Below, in pieces: positions 43,322 to 52,714 of a stretch of 64,000 nt of DNA. The notes under the pieces were generated by a model, which was not told where the DNA came from, did no database searches, and saw only the letters and a list, made by a program, of their open reading frames with translations. Source of the DNA: Rhodobacterales bacterium HKCCA1288 (GTDB lineage: Bacteria; Pseudomonadota; Alphaproteobacteria; Rhodobacterales; Rhodobacteraceae); contig CP065161.1 in NCBI GenBank assembly GCA_015693905.1, positions 2,277,001-2,341,000 on the forward strand, in the 5' to 3' direction. A program made the translations under genes and the position numbers. Numbering within the stretch: the stretch's first letter is position 1; the number at the start of each line of letters is the position of its first letter.

Positions 43322-43658
43322 CACAATCCACCCTCATCCATTTTCATAAAATCAGGGCAATTTGGCGCAAGGCTGCGCATCTTTTGCCGTATTCTGGCCC
43401 TATGGCACGCTTAAACCCAATCCCTGCGGCGGGCGGTGTCATGCGCTTTGGTCAGATGCATGATCCCGCCTTGCACCGCACGAGGTTGATGACTTCGGTC
43501 ACCTTGGGGCCTGCCGCTCTGCCCCCTCTGACAGGGGCGGCGGGCCATCCCAAAGATTTCGCACCCTTTCCATCATTCTGCCCGAATCCGCCGCGATAAA
43601 GGCGTCTGAGGCAGTTTGTGCCGCGCACAGATCGCGGCAACTTGAGAAAGGATAGACC
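43322..43658 (+). other. Intergenic region before cpaB
   Basis: No convincing gene. A 65-codon frame (ATG 43402 to TAA 43597-43599) has no ribosome-binding site and no recognisable product. A GCCGCG/CGCGGC hairpin (43620-43638) lies in the probable leader of cpaB. The cpaB promoter must be here but no clear hexamer pair is seen. Confidence 0.4.
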
Positions 43659-44498
43659 ATGCGGATCATCTTTGGATTGGTTTTGTTTTTGGGGATCGGT
43701 TTGGCGGGTCTTGCCGTGACCTATGCCAAGGATCGGATGGAACAATATAGCACTGCGCTCGATCAGCAGCGCGAAGCGGTGATTGAAACCACCAAAGTGG
43801 TCATTTTGACCGCGCCGATGCGCTATGGTCAGTCGTTAAGCCGCACCAATGTGCGCTTGATTGATTGGCCCGCTGAATTTGTGCCAATGGGGGCGTTTAC
43901 GTCACTTGACGAAGTGTTCCCGCCCGATGCTGAGGGTGATCGCGTTGCCCTGCGCGCTATGGAACGTCACGAACCGCTGTTGCGCGCCAAAGTCACTGCG
44001 CCGGGTGAGGATGCCGGCGTTGCTTCGCGGCTTGGATCAGGTATGCGGGCCTTTTCGTTGAGTGTTGATGTGACCACTGGCGTTGCAGGCTTCATCCGAC
44101 CAGGTGACCGCGTGGATGTATATTGGACGGGCGGGGGCCGTGGTGAACGGGTGACGCGTTTGATCCAAACCAATTTGCAGATTATCGCGGTTGATCAGCA
44201 ATCTGACCAAGATCAGAACAATCCAATGCTCGCCCGCACAATCACAGTAGAAGCGCCACCAGAACGCATTGGTGCCCTGGCGCAGGCGCAGGCATCAGGC
44301 ACGCTCTCGCTTGCGTTGGTGGGGGTGCATGATGAAACCGAAAGCGGCATGGTTGAAGTAGGGCTTGATGATATCTTGGGTATTGTTGATGAACCCGCCG
44401 CCCCTGCCGAGGTGGCACAGGCCCCACAGGTTTGCACAGTGCGCGCGCGCCGTGGCGGCGAAGTGCAAATCGTGCCTGTCCCCTGTTCAAATAATTGA
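43659..44498 (+). CDS. cpaB: Flp pilus assembly protein CpaB/RcpC
   Basis: A 279-residue protein with an N-terminal membrane anchor (IIFGLVLFLGIGLAGLAVTY), a SAF domain (about 45-110, with APMRYGQSLSRTNVRLIDWP) and the RcpC/CpaB C-terminal part FSLSVDVTTGVAGFIRPGDR, then RLIQTNLQIIAVDQQSD. It is a periplasmic part of the tad machine, near the secretin. AAAGGAT precedes the ATG. It is followed by a full terminator rather than by direct read-through into cpaC. Confidence 0.92.
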   Translation: MRIIFGLVLFLGIGLAGLAVTYAKDRMEQYSTALDQQREAVIETTKVVILTAPMRYGQSLSRTNVRLIDWPAEFVPMGAFTSLDEVFPPDAEGDRVALRAMERHEPLLRAKVTAPGEDAGVASRLGSGMRAFSLSVDVTTGVAGFIRPGDRVDVYWTGGGRGERVTRLIQTNLQIIAVDQQSDQDQNNPMLARTITVEAPPERIGALAQAQASGTLSLALVGVHDETESGMVEVGLDDILGIVDEPAAPAEVAQAPQVCTVRARRGGEVQIVPVPCSNN

Positions 44499-44510
44499 GT
44501 GCCAGACTGA

Positions 44511-44553
44511 TGCGGGCAGAGGGATCTCCCTTGCCGTTTGCCCGCACTTTTTT
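44511..44553 (+). terminator. Rho-independent terminator between cpaB and cpaC
   Basis: TGCGGGCA (44511-44518) pairs with TGCCCGCA (44539-44546), inner GGGA/TCCC can extend it, and TTTTTT follows at 44548-44553. A strongly AT-rich stretch then leads to cpaC, probably with a separate promoter. Confidence 0.75.
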
Positions 44554-44650
44554 GGCATCTATGGATGGCTTGCAAAAATACGTAATCTCATTCATACTGA
44601 AATAAAATATATAAAAATACAAAAAATGTGATCAGAGAGGCAGGATCACG

Positions 44651-46066
44651 ATGCATATACGGATTTGGGGTTTCGCCAGATTAGCGTCATTTTTTGTGGC
44701 GCTTGTGGTGGTTTTTGCCATTCCAACGCCCCACGTGGCGGCGCAAAGTTTGCGCGTGCTCGAAGGGGGGACATCCTCGACCTTGCGGGTTCCGATGAAC
44801 CGCGCCGTTGTTGTTGAGAGCGATGCGCCATTTGCCGAATTATCCATCGCAAACCCAAGCATTGCCGATATCGCAACCTTGTCTGAGACAAGCATCTATG
44901 TGCTTGGTCGCGCCCCAGGGCGCACCACGATGACGCTCTTGTCGCTTGAAGGGCGGTTGATTGCGAATGTCGAAGTGCAAGTTGTGCCAGATGTCACCGA
45001 ACTGCGCGAACGTCTGCGTGAAATCTTGCCCAATGATCAGATCGAGGTGCGCACAGCGAATGATGGTATCGTTCTGTCTGGCCGTGCCAGTTCATTGGCT
45101 GCGGCAGAAAGCGCGATACAATTGGCTGACCGTTATGCGCCTGGTCGGGTGTCCAATCTGTTAACGATTGGCGGCGCGCAACAGGTGATGTTGCAGGTGC
45201 GTTTCTCTGAAATGTCGCGCAATGTGCGCCAAACTTTGTCCTCTAGTTTTTCGGGCGGCGCGTCAGATGTGCTGACAGGCACGGGAAATTTGATCGAAGG
45301 CACAGGCCTCGCCAACCCGACATTGCCTTCGGCTGTTGCCTCAAACGGGGCGCTGTTGGGGCGGCAAGGCGCGCTTTCTGTGACCTTTGGTGCGGGTGCG
45401 GCGCAAATGGGTATTTTGCTTGAGGCGCTCGAGGTTGAGGGCCTTGTGCGCACCTTGGCTGAACCCAATCTTACCGCCCTGTCAGGTCAGCCCGCCGCGT
45501 TCCTTGCAGGCGGCGAATTTCCTGTGCCTGTTCAAACCAATAATGGCCCTGCGATTGAGTTCAAAGAATTCGGTATTCAATTGAACTTTACCCCCACAGT
45601 GGTCAGTGACGGGGTGATCAATTTGCAGCTCGACACCGAAGTGTCATCGCTTGGTGAAACGGTCACTTTGGTGGGCAACCAAGTGCCCAGTTTGCGCACC
45701 CGCTCGGCATCGACCACGGTCGAGATGCGCGATGGCGAAAGCTTTGCCATTGCGGGCTTGCTGCAAGATGATTTCCGCGACTCCATTGGCCGCGTGCCAT
45801 GGTTGGGTGATTTGCCCGTGATTGGGGCCTTGTTTCGGTCAACCTCCTATCAGCGTGAGCAGACAGAACTTGTGATTATCGTGACGGCGCATCTGGTGTC
45901 GCCCACCTCCAGTTCTGCCCTCGCCTTGCCAACTGATCGGGTGACAATCCCCACGGAAAGCGAGCTGTTCTTGCTCGGGCGCACTGCAGGCACGGGGCGC
46001 ACTGGCCCCGCAGGCGATGTCGCGCGGCAAGATTTTAGTGGCTCATACGGCTATGTGATGGAGTAG
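44651..46066 (+). CDS. cpaC: Flp pilus secretin CpaC/RcpA
   Basis: A 471-residue outer-membrane secretin. Signal peptide to about residue 30; an N-terminal pilus-assembly domain (SLRVLEGGTSSTLRVPMNRA), a BON-like part (GIVLSGRASSLAAAESAIQL), and the secretin core with LAEPNLTALSGQPAAFLAGG, GIQLNFTPTVVSDGVINLQL and VPWLGDLPVIGALFRS. It forms the ring through which the pilus leaves. A hairpin GTGATC/GATCAC (44628-44633 with 44644-44649) sits just before the ATG and partly covers the AGGA site. Confidence 0.93.
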   Translation: MHIRIWGFARLASFFVALVVVFAIPTPHVAAQSLRVLEGGTSSTLRVPMNRAVVVESDAPFAELSIANPSIADIATLSETSIYVLGRAPGRTTMTLLSLEGRLIANVEVQVVPDVTELRERLREILPNDQIEVRTANDGIVLSGRASSLAAAESAIQLADRYAPGRVSNLLTIGGAQQVMLQVRFSEMSRNVRQTLSSSFSGGASDVLTGTGNLIEGTGLANPTLPSAVASNGALLGRQGALSVTFGAGAAQMGILLEALEVEGLVRTLAEPNLTALSGQPAAFLAGGEFPVPVQTNNGPAIEFKEFGIQLNFTPTVVSDGVINLQLDTEVSSLGETVTLVGNQVPSLRTRSASTTVEMRDGESFAIAGLLQDDFRDSIGRVPWLGDLPVIGALFRSTSYQREQTELVIIVTAHLVSPTSSSALALPTDRVTIPTESELFLLGRTAGTGRTGPAGDVARQDFSGSYGYVME

Positions 46067-46071
46067 GCGCG

Positions 46072-46368
46072 ATGAAACTGTCCCACATCTTCGGCCTGAT
46101 CGCCGTAACGGCCCTCTGCGCCTGCGAGCCGTTCAATCGCCCCCTTGGCGATGGGTTGGATGAGGGTGGCTTTGGTAATCCCACGATGCAGAATATCATG
46201 GCGCATCGTCAGGCACAGCGCACCAATCCGATCACCTACACTGTCAGTGCCGCGCAAGAACGCCAAGCCGCCGCTGCGACAGCACCTGCGCCCACAATGG
46301 GCGTATCCCCAACTGCTTTGACGAATATTTTAAGCGGTGCCGCAGGGCAGGGGGCAACGACCCCTTAG
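46072..46368 (+). CDS. Small lipoprotein in the CpaD position
   Basis: A 98-residue lipoprotein: signal MKLSHIFGLIAVTALCAC, likely lipidated at Cys16 or Cys18. The centre GGFGNPTMQNIMAHRQAQRTNP resembles the end of CpaD proteins (FG...N...M), and the tail is Ala/Thr/Pro-rich. CpaD itself is about twice as long. It starts 5 bp after cpaC with GGAG in the cpaC end. A pilotin-like role for the secretin is an inference from place and lipobox. Confidence 0.7.
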   Translation: MKLSHIFGLIAVTALCACEPFNRPLGDGLDEGGFGNPTMQNIMAHRQAQRTNPITYTVSAAQERQAAAATAPAPTMGVSPTALTNILSGAAGQGATTP

Positions 46369-46393
46369 GTTGTTCGTAAAAATTCGACAAAGG

Positions 46394-46424
46394 CACTGAA
46401 AATTCCTCAGTGTTTCGGCTTTTT
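46394..46424 (+). terminator. Weak stem-loop before tadZ
   Basis: CACTGA (46394-46399) pairs with TCAGTG (46407-46412), followed by a T-rich stretch ending TTTTT. The stem is only 6 bp, so it may attenuate rather than end transcription. It lies in the 185-bp gap between the lipoprotein gene and tadZ. Confidence 0.3.
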
Positions 46425-46553
46425 GGCCCCAATCTCGCCGCAGTTTGTCGCCATCATCATCCTTGCCCGCATTGGGTATGTCGTGATGTCCCGTCTGGTT
46501 TGGCCCCCAAACCACGATGTCAACGGGATATTCGTTCAGTTGGAAGTGAACAG

Positions 46554-47825
46554 ATGAGCGCGGATTTGGAACTTGGAACCTCAAAGCAGGCTTTTGAGCC
46601 GCCCCTTGCCTGCACGGTCGCACGGGATGTCTATCATTTTGACCTCTTGATTGAGGATATGGAGAACCTCTGGGGGGATAAATGGGGGGATCTTAGCTTT
46701 GCCGATGCGGTGGAATATTTTGGGCAACCTGAGGCGCAAAGCCTGAAATTGATCACTGTCGCGGTCAGTCATCGCGATGAGGAAGATATTGCTGTGGTGG
46801 CTGAGATCATCCGCCGCGCCAAAGGGCGCGGGATTCGGGTCTTGCTTGTTGCAGGTGATGTAAGCCCCGCCATGTTGCACCAATTCTTGAAACTCGGTGC
46901 CGATGATTTTGTGCCTTACCCCCTGCCTGATGGCGCGTTGAAGGATGCCGTGACGCGGGTCTTAACGGCACCAAGTCCAACTGCGCAGTCGGGGCAGGCA
47001 CCACAAACGGCGCGCACATTGGCGGGCCCATCAGATCTGGGTGGGTCTGTCTTTGCGGTGCATGGCCTTGCAGGGGGGGTGGGGGCGACCTCCTTTGCGG
47101 TCAATCTGGCGTGGGAAATGGCCACCATTGATGCAACCTTAAAGGGGGCGGTCGCGCCACGGGTCTGTGTCATTGATTTGGATTTGCAATTTGGCAATGT
47201 GGCGACCCTCTTGGATCTGCCCCGCCGCGAGATGATCGTAGAAATCCTATCAGATTTGCAGAGCATGGACAGTGACGCATTTTGCCAAGCACTGCTGGGG
47301 TATCGTGACAAGCTGTCAGTTTTCACCGCACCCGCCGATATTCTGCCCTTGGATTTGATTGGGCCAGATGATGTGCGCGCCTTGATTTCCCTCGCACGCA
47401 AGAATTTTGATCTCGTCATCCTTGATCTGCCCTCTGCTTTGACGGGGTGGAGTGATGCGATTTTGAACGAGGTGGATATCTATTTCGCCGTTCTCGAATT
47501 GGAGATGCGCTCGGCCCAAAATGCACTGCGTTTTGCGCGGCTTGTGCGCGGCGAAGGTCTGCCGATTGACCGGGTGAAATTCATTCTAAACCGCGCGCCG
47601 GGGCTGACAGATTTGAACGGCAAGTCACGGATCAAACGTCTGGCAGAGAGTTTGGACGTTTCCATCAAGACCTTGCTGCCTGATGGCGGCAAGCAGGTCG
47701 CAGGCGCCTGCGATCAGGGCGAACCCTTGGCCATTGGGGCGCGCAAAAATCCATTGCGCCGCGAAATTCAAAAAATCGCCACCAGCCTTCATGGCGGTTT
47801 GGTGCAGACGGCGACAGCTGCATAG
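46554..47825 (+). CDS. cpaE: Pilus localisation ATPase TadZ/CpaE
   Basis: A 423-residue MinD/ParA-like protein. An N-terminal receiver-like domain (about 30-140, with FLKLGADDFVPYPLP) is followed by an ATPase from about 160: VHGLAGGVGATSFAVNLAWE replaces the usual KGGxGKT and lacks the signature Lys, as in other TadZ proteins; CVIDLDLQFGNVATLLDL and DLVILDLPSAL are the switch motifs. It places the tad machine at the pole. GGAAGTGA precedes ATG 46554; a GTG at 46410 is rejected. Confidence 0.9.
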   Translation: MSADLELGTSKQAFEPPLACTVARDVYHFDLLIEDMENLWGDKWGDLSFADAVEYFGQPEAQSLKLITVAVSHRDEEDIAVVAEIIRRAKGRGIRVLLVAGDVSPAMLHQFLKLGADDFVPYPLPDGALKDAVTRVLTAPSPTAQSGQAPQTARTLAGPSDLGGSVFAVHGLAGGVGATSFAVNLAWEMATIDATLKGAVAPRVCVIDLDLQFGNVATLLDLPRREMIVEILSDLQSMDSDAFCQALLGYRDKLSVFTAPADILPLDLIGPDDVRALISLARKNFDLVILDLPSALTGWSDAILNEVDIYFAVLELEMRSAQNALRFARLVRGEGLPIDRVKFILNRAPGLTDLNGKSRIKRLAESLDVSIKTLLPDGGKQVAGACDQGEPLAIGARKNPLRREIQKIATSLHGGLVQTATAA

Positions 47826-47838
47826 GACGGGGTAGGTT

Positions 47839-49257
47839 ATGTTCTCACGTTACAAAAAACCACAAATGGATGGTGTGGCCCCAATCGCGCGCGCAAGCGG
47901 TGCGGAAAAAGTGGAGCCTCTACAGGCCGCGGCACCTCTGCCACCGCCCATCTCTGCAAAACCCCTCGAACAAGAGCGCGACATGAAACGCCGCGCGCGG
48001 CTGGATGAATTGACGGGCGAGTTGCATCACCGCATTTTGGACAACCTCAACCTTGCCGCACTTGATACGGCGCAACCGCAGGAATTGCGCGCCGAAATCA
48101 ATGTAATCGCCGCCGAAGAACTGGCGGAGATGGGGGTTTTGCTGAACCGCGAAGATCGCCAAACCATTCAAGACGAATTGTTTGACGAGGTGATGGGCCT
48201 TGGGCCGCTAGAACCACTTTTGCGCGATGACAGTATCGCGGATATTTTGGTGAATGGCCCGAACCGTGTGTTTGTCGAACGGGGCGGTCGATTGGAACTT
48301 AGCCCCGTGCGCTTTAAGGATGAAAAGCATCTGATGCGCATCATCGACAAGATCGTGTCGGCCGTGGGGCGCCGCGTAGACGAGTCGACCCCCTATGTGG
48401 ATGCGCGCCTAAAGGATGGATCGCGATTTAACGCCATGGTGCCACCTGTCGCGGTCGATGGCAGCCTCGTGTCGATCCGTAAATTCAAGAAGGAAAAGTT
48501 GAAAATTGAGGATCTGATCAATTTCGGCGCATTTTCTGACGACATGGCAAAATATCTTGAGGCGGCCGTGGCCACGCGCCTTAACGTGATTGTGTCGGGC
48601 GGGACGGGGTCGGGGAAAACCACGACCCTTAATGCGCTGTCCTCCTATATCGACAATAAAGAGCGCATCTTGACTATCGAAGATACGGCTGAATTGCAGC
48701 TTCAGCAGGTGCATGTGGGCCGCATGGAAAGCCGACCCGCCAATATCGAGGGCAAGGGTGCAGTAACGCAACGTGACTGTCTGCGCAACGCGCTGCGGAT
48801 GCGGCCTGATCGCATCATCGTGGGAGAAACCCGTGGTGAGGAGGTGATCGATATGCTGCAGGCGATGAACACAGGCCATGACGGATCTATGACCACGATC
48901 CACGCAAACAACGCGCGCGATGCGGTCAGCCGTTTGGAAAACATGATCGCCATGGCAGGGATTGAAATGCCGCTCAAGGCTGCGCGCGCGCAGATTGCCA
49001 GCGCCGTGAACCTGATTGTGCAGGCCTCGAGACTGCAAGATGGCAGCCGCCGCATGGTGTCCATCACCGAGATCACCGGGATGGAGGGCGAGGTGGTCTC
49101 GATGCAAGAAATCTTTCGTTATCAGCGCCTTGGTCTAGAGCCCAATGGAAAAATCATTGGGCGCTTCACGGGCTGTGGTGTGCGCTCGCATTTCTCGGAG
49201 CGGTTCCGCCAATGGGGTTATGAGCTGCCGCCAGAGATTTACGAACCCGCTGTTTAG
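47839..49257 (+). CDS. cpaF: Pilus assembly ATPase TadA/CpaF
   Basis: A 472-residue type II/IV secretion ATPase that powers both extension and retraction of tad pili. An N-terminal helical part is followed by [20 protein letters not shown], Walker [11 protein letters not shown] near 253-262, the Asp box [11 protein letters not shown], Walker [11 protein letters not shown] and the His box [16 protein letters not shown]. Fully conserved. 13 bp separate it from tadZ. Confidence 0.95.
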   Translation: MFSRYKKPQMDGVAPIARASGAEKVEPLQAAAPLPPPISAKPLEQERDMKRRARLDELTGELHHRILDNLNLAALDTAQPQELRAEINVIAAEELAEMGVLLNREDRQTIQDELFDEVMGLGPLEPLLRDDSIADILVNGPNRVFVERGGRLELSPVRFKDEKHLMRIIDKIVSAVGRRVDESTPYVDARLKDGSRFNAMVPPVAVDGSLVSIRKFKKEKLKIEDLINFGAFSDDMAKYLEAAVATRLNVIVSGGTGSGKTTTLNALSSYIDNKERILTIEDTAELQLQQVHVGRMESRPANIEGKGAVTQRDCLRNALRMRPDRIIVGETRGEEVIDMLQAMNTGHDGSMTTIHANNARDAVSRLENMIAMAGIEMPLKAARAQIASAVNLIVQASRLQDGSRRMVSITEITGMEGEVVSMQEIFRYQRLGLEPNGKIIGRFTGCGVRSHFSERFRQWGYELPPEIYEPAV

Positions 49258-49283
49258 ACCAGCGATGGAAAGGGATTAAGACC

Positions 49284-50252
49284 ATGCAATTCAATGTCGA
49301 AACGCTGATCTATATCGGGCTTTTCCTTGGCACGCTTTTGTTCGTGGGCGGGCTCTATTTGGTAGTTTTTGGTGCGACCTTGACCAAAGCCAGCAAGTTT
49401 AATCGCCGTATGGCGATGCTTGAGGCAGGAAAGACCCGCCAAGATGTGCTGACCACGCTGCGTAAAGAGATCAACAAGCAAAGCCGCACAGGAAAAATCC
49501 CGTTTTTGAGCGGCCTTTTGTTGCTCAGTCGCCGTGCAAATTTGAACCTGACTTTGAAGGTTCTGGTAATGGCGATTTTGGGCATTGCGGTCGCCATTTT
49601 TGCTGCATTGAGCATCTTAACCGAAGCGGCGTTTGTCCTTAAATTGGCCGTGGGCCTGATTGGCGGCGCGGTTGCGGTGCATAGTTTCATTTCAAACAAG
49701 GCCAAGGCGCGCATTAAGCTGATTGAAGAACAATTGCCCGATGCGGTCGAATTGTTGGTGCGCAGTTTGCGCGTTGGGCACCCGTTCAGTGCCGCCCTTG
49801 CTGCCATCACCCAAGAAATCCCTGACCCTCTTGGCACCGAACTGGGACTGATTGCCGATGAAGCCGCCTATGGTGGTGATGTGGCGCAAGGTTTGGCGGA
49901 TTTAGCCGATCGTTTAGATAATCAGGATTTACGCTTTCTGGCGGTGTCCGTCTCAATTTCGCAAAGTTCTGGGGGCAATCTTGCGGATGTTTTTGATGGT
50001 TTGGCAAAGGTCATTCGCGCGCGGTTTAAATTGTTCCGCCGCGTGCAGGCCATCACGGCGGAGGCAAAGTTTTCGGGAAAATTCCTATCGAGCTTCCCCG
50101 CGCTGATGTTGGGGGCCACCAAATTAATGAAGCCCGATTATTTTGACGGCGTTCAACAAAGCAGCCTGTTTATCCCTGGTGCAATCACGGTTTTTGTCCT
50201 GATGGCGGTGAACGTGTTTTTCATGAAACTCATGGTCAACATCAAGGTTTGA
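49284..50252 (+). CDS. tadB: Pilus inner-membrane protein TadB
   Basis: A 322-residue protein with a T2SSF (GspF-like) domain. Two hydrophobic pairs at the N-terminus and one at the end flank the cytoplasmic domain EQLPDAVELLVRSLRVGHPF, with VSVSISQSSGGNLADVFDGL. With TadC it forms the inner-membrane platform on which TadA acts. Confidence 0.92.
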   Translation: MQFNVETLIYIGLFLGTLLFVGGLYLVVFGATLTKASKFNRRMAMLEAGKTRQDVLTTLRKEINKQSRTGKIPFLSGLLLLSRRANLNLTLKVLVMAILGIAVAIFAALSILTEAAFVLKLAVGLIGGAVAVHSFISNKAKARIKLIEEQLPDAVELLVRSLRVGHPFSAALAAITQEIPDPLGTELGLIADEAAYGGDVAQGLADLADRLDNQDLRFLAVSVSISQSSGGNLADVFDGLAKVIRARFKLFRRVQAITAEAKFSGKFLSSFPALMLGATKLMKPDYFDGVQQSSLFIPGAITVFVLMAVNVFFMKLMVNIKV

Positions 50253-50267
50253 GGGGGGGGCGCAAAG

Positions 50268-51245
50268 ATGATCAATCAAATCTGGCATGATCTCTCGCGT
50301 GTAGTTGAGAATTTTGTGGGTGATCTGGGTGTTATGGCCCTTTTGGGCATGGTGGGCGTGGCTCTGATCGCTGTTGCCTTGCCTGTGCTTCTCATCAAGC
50401 CAAAGGATCGTTTTGGGAAACTCGATTTGCGCGGTGTCGCGGAAAAGCCCGTGGAAGGCGAAAAGCGCGCGTTGCGGATCGCGAACACCGACAACCGCCT
50501 TGATCGCTACAAGCAATTTCTAGAGCCGACCGATGCCAAGGAATTGGATGCAACCCGCCTAAAACTGGTGCGTGCGGGCTATCGCAATCGCGATGCGGTG
50601 CGCAATTTCCATTTCGCGCAATTTGCTTTGGGTGTCGGTGGTTTGGTCGTAGGGCTTATTTATGGATTGTTCTTCAGCGGTGGATCGATCCAAGCTGTTG
50701 CCCTCAGCGTGGTTATCCCCGGCGCTCTGGGATACATGCTGCCCCGCTATATTGTCACCAAACGGCTACAATCCCGTATGGAAGAAATCGAGCTTGGTTT
50801 CCCTGACACATTGGATTTGATGCTTGTTTGTGTTGAGGCGGGGCAATCTCTGGATCAGGCCATTGTGCGCGTTTCAAAAGAATTGCGCTCTGCTTATCCT
50901 GCCTTGGCCGATGAGCTAGAAATTGTCGCCTATGAATTAAAAGCGGGCAAAGACCGCGCCACCGTGTTGCGTGAATTTGCGCATCGGGTGGATTTGCAAG
51001 ATGTGCGTAGCTTTGTCACCACCCTGATCCAATCGACCAGCTTTGGCTCTTCGATTTCTGAGGCCATCCGTGTCTATGCTGATGAGATGCGTGACAAGCG
51101 CGTGATGCGGGCTGAGGAGAAAGCCAATAAGCTGCCCACGAAATTGACATTGGGCACGATGGTTTTTTGTTTGCCGCCCTTGTTGTTGATCCTCGTTGGG
51201 CCTGCGATTTACGATATTTTGCAGAATTTCAGTGGTGGTAATTAA
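50268..51245 (+). CDS. tadC: Pilus inner-membrane protein TadC
   Basis: A 325-residue T2SSF protein paralogous to TadB: LGFPDTLDLMLVCVEAGQSL and FVTTLIQSTSFGSSISEAI are the family signatures, and the end LPTKLTLGTMVFCLPPLLLI is the last membrane segment. GAGGGGGGG precedes the ATG. It ends 4 bp before the tadD ATG. Confidence 0.92.
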   Translation: MINQIWHDLSRVVENFVGDLGVMALLGMVGVALIAVALPVLLIKPKDRFGKLDLRGVAEKPVEGEKRALRIANTDNRLDRYKQFLEPTDAKELDATRLKLVRAGYRNRDAVRNFHFAQFALGVGGLVVGLIYGLFFSGGSIQAVALSVVIPGALGYMLPRYIVTKRLQSRMEEIELGFPDTLDLMLVCVEAGQSLDQAIVRVSKELRSAYPALADELEIVAYELKAGKDRATVLREFAHRVDLQDVRSFVTTLIQSTSFGSSISEAIRVYADEMRDKRVMRAEEKANKLPTKLTLGTMVFCLPPLLLILVGPAIYDILQNFSGGN

Positions 51246-51249
51246 GGCG

Positions 51250-51819
51250 ATGCGGGCCGCGAAGGTCAGTTTCATCACCATTCTGACCCTGACCTTGGTT
51301 GCAGGATGCGGTGATCCCATGCGTGACCCGCTTGCAACTGGTGAAGCGCGCGCGGTCATCGACCCCGCGGGACAGTCGGTGGATGGGTTGATAGTGGGCC
51401 ATCGGTTGATGGAGGCGGGCGAATATGAACTGGCCTTGCGCGCCTATTATCGGGCGGCCTCCGATCAGGGCATGACGGCCGATGTCCTCAGCGCGATTGG
51501 GTCGGCCAACTTGCGGTTGGGGCGTTTAGGCCAAGCGGAACAAGGGCTACGACAGGCCATTGAACTGGACGAGAGATTTGCCGCGGCTTGGAACAACCTT
51601 GGTGTTGTCTTGATGGAGCGTGGCGATTTTGGCCAAGCCCGCCGTGTTTTTGAGACCGCTTTTGCCCTTGATGGCGGCAAATCCCCCCCGCTGCGAGAAA
51701 ATTTGCGCTTGGCTATCCAAATGATGGAAAATAATGTATATCATGAAGATATAAATAATGACGCGTTTGAGTTGGTGCGCCGGGGTGGTGGTCGTTACGA
51801 ATTGCTGCAAACCCCTTAA
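51250..51819 (+). CDS. tadD: TadD-like TPR lipoprotein
   Basis: A 189-residue lipoprotein: lipobox LVAGC in the first 20 residues, then about three TPR units (GHRLMEAGEYELALRAYYRA, SAIGSANLRLGRLGQAEQGL, AWNNLGVVLMERGDFGQARR). TadD helps secretin assembly or stability. The last 30 codons (51725-51765) are unusually AT-rich, encoding ENNVYHEDINND, and contain TATATC/GATATA. A GTG upstream at 51196 lies inside tadC and is rejected. Confidence 0.85.
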   Translation: MRAAKVSFITILTLTLVAGCGDPMRDPLATGEARAVIDPAGQSVDGLIVGHRLMEAGEYELALRAYYRAASDQGMTADVLSAIGSANLRLGRLGQAEQGLRQAIELDERFAAAWNNLGVVLMERGDFGQARRVFETAFALDGGKSPPLRENLRLAIQMMENNVYHEDINNDAFELVRRGGGRYELLQTP

Positions 51820-51865
51820 GGCCCTCAATTACAGCGCGCCCGAGCAGTTGTGATTGGATTTCAGA

Positions 51866-52714
51866 ATGCGTCTGTCCCCGTTTCGGTGGCTTTTGCTTGG
51901 CTTGGCATGCCCGCTTTTGGCGGCCTGCCTTGTCCAATCGGAACAGCCCGATCAAGCGGCGCAGGCCATTGGTGCCGCGAATTTAGAGTCGATCATGCTG
52001 ACCTCGGCAGACCCCGAAGATGCAATCAGCTATTTTTCACGCCAAACCACGGAAAACCCCAACGATATTGGCGCGCGCCGTGGCCTTGCGCAAAGTCTGA
52101 CACGGGCGGGGCGTGCGGCGGAAGGGGTCGTGATATGGCGGCAGGTTTTGGCCCATCCCGAAGTGTCTGATGAAGATCGGGTTGGCTTTGCCGAAGCCTT
52201 GATCCGCGCGGGGGAGTGGAATGAGGCACGCAGCGTTTTGGATCAAGTGCCGCCGACCTATGAAACCTATGAACGCTACAGGCTTGAGGCCATGTTGGCC
52301 GATTATGCGCAGGATTGGGGCCGTGCTGATGCGTTTTATGAGACTGCAGCGGGGATGACGACACGCCCCGCATCGGTCTTAAACAATTGGGGCTATTCCA
52401 AGCTGACCCGCGGCGATCACGCCGAGGCAGAGCGCCTCTTCACCGAGGCGATTGCCTATGATCCAAGTGTTTTCACAGCAAAGAATAACCTTGTGCTGGC
52501 GCGCGCCGCACAAGGTGAGTTTACCCTTCCGCTTGTCAATATGACCCAAGTGGAGCGCGCACAGCTTCTCTATACGATGGCATTGGCGGCCATTCGACAG
52601 GATCGCATTGATCTAGGCCGTGGCCTGCTGGCTGAGGCCATTGATACCCATCCACAATATTTCGAGGCCGCTGTCGCAACACAGCGCGCCTTAGACAGCG
52701 GGGTTCGCAACTAA
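51866..52714 (+). CDS. Second TPR lipoprotein of the tad cluster
   Basis: A 282-residue lipoprotein, signal MRLSPFRWLLLGLACPLLAAC, with TPR-like helices: NPNDIGARRGLAQSLTRAGR, VGFAEALIRAGEWNEARSVL, VLNNWGYSKLTRGDHAEAER and AIAYDPSVFTAKNNLVLARA. Similar in plan to TadD but longer; probably a further envelope scaffold of the pilus. Its stop shares one base with the prepilin peptidase start. Confidence 0.85.
   Translation: MRLSPFRWLLLGLACPLLAACLVQSEQPDQAAQAIGAANLESIMLTSADPEDAISYFSRQTTENPNDIGARRGLAQSLTRAGRAAEGVVIWRQVLAHPEVSDEDRVGFAEALIRAGEWNEARSVLDQVPPTYETYERYRLEAMLADYAQDWGRADAFYETAAGMTTRPASVLNNWGYSKLTRGDHAEAERLFTEAIAYDPSVFTAKNNLVLARAAQGEFTLPLVNMTQVERAQLLYTMALAAIRQDRIDLGRGLLAEAIDTHPQYFEAAVATQRALDSGVRN

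Noticed and set aside
43402-43599. 65-codon frame before cpaB
   Set aside because: No ribosome-binding site, no recognisable sequence, and a start right after a stretch of terminator and AT-rich DNA. Kept only as a note on the intergenic region.
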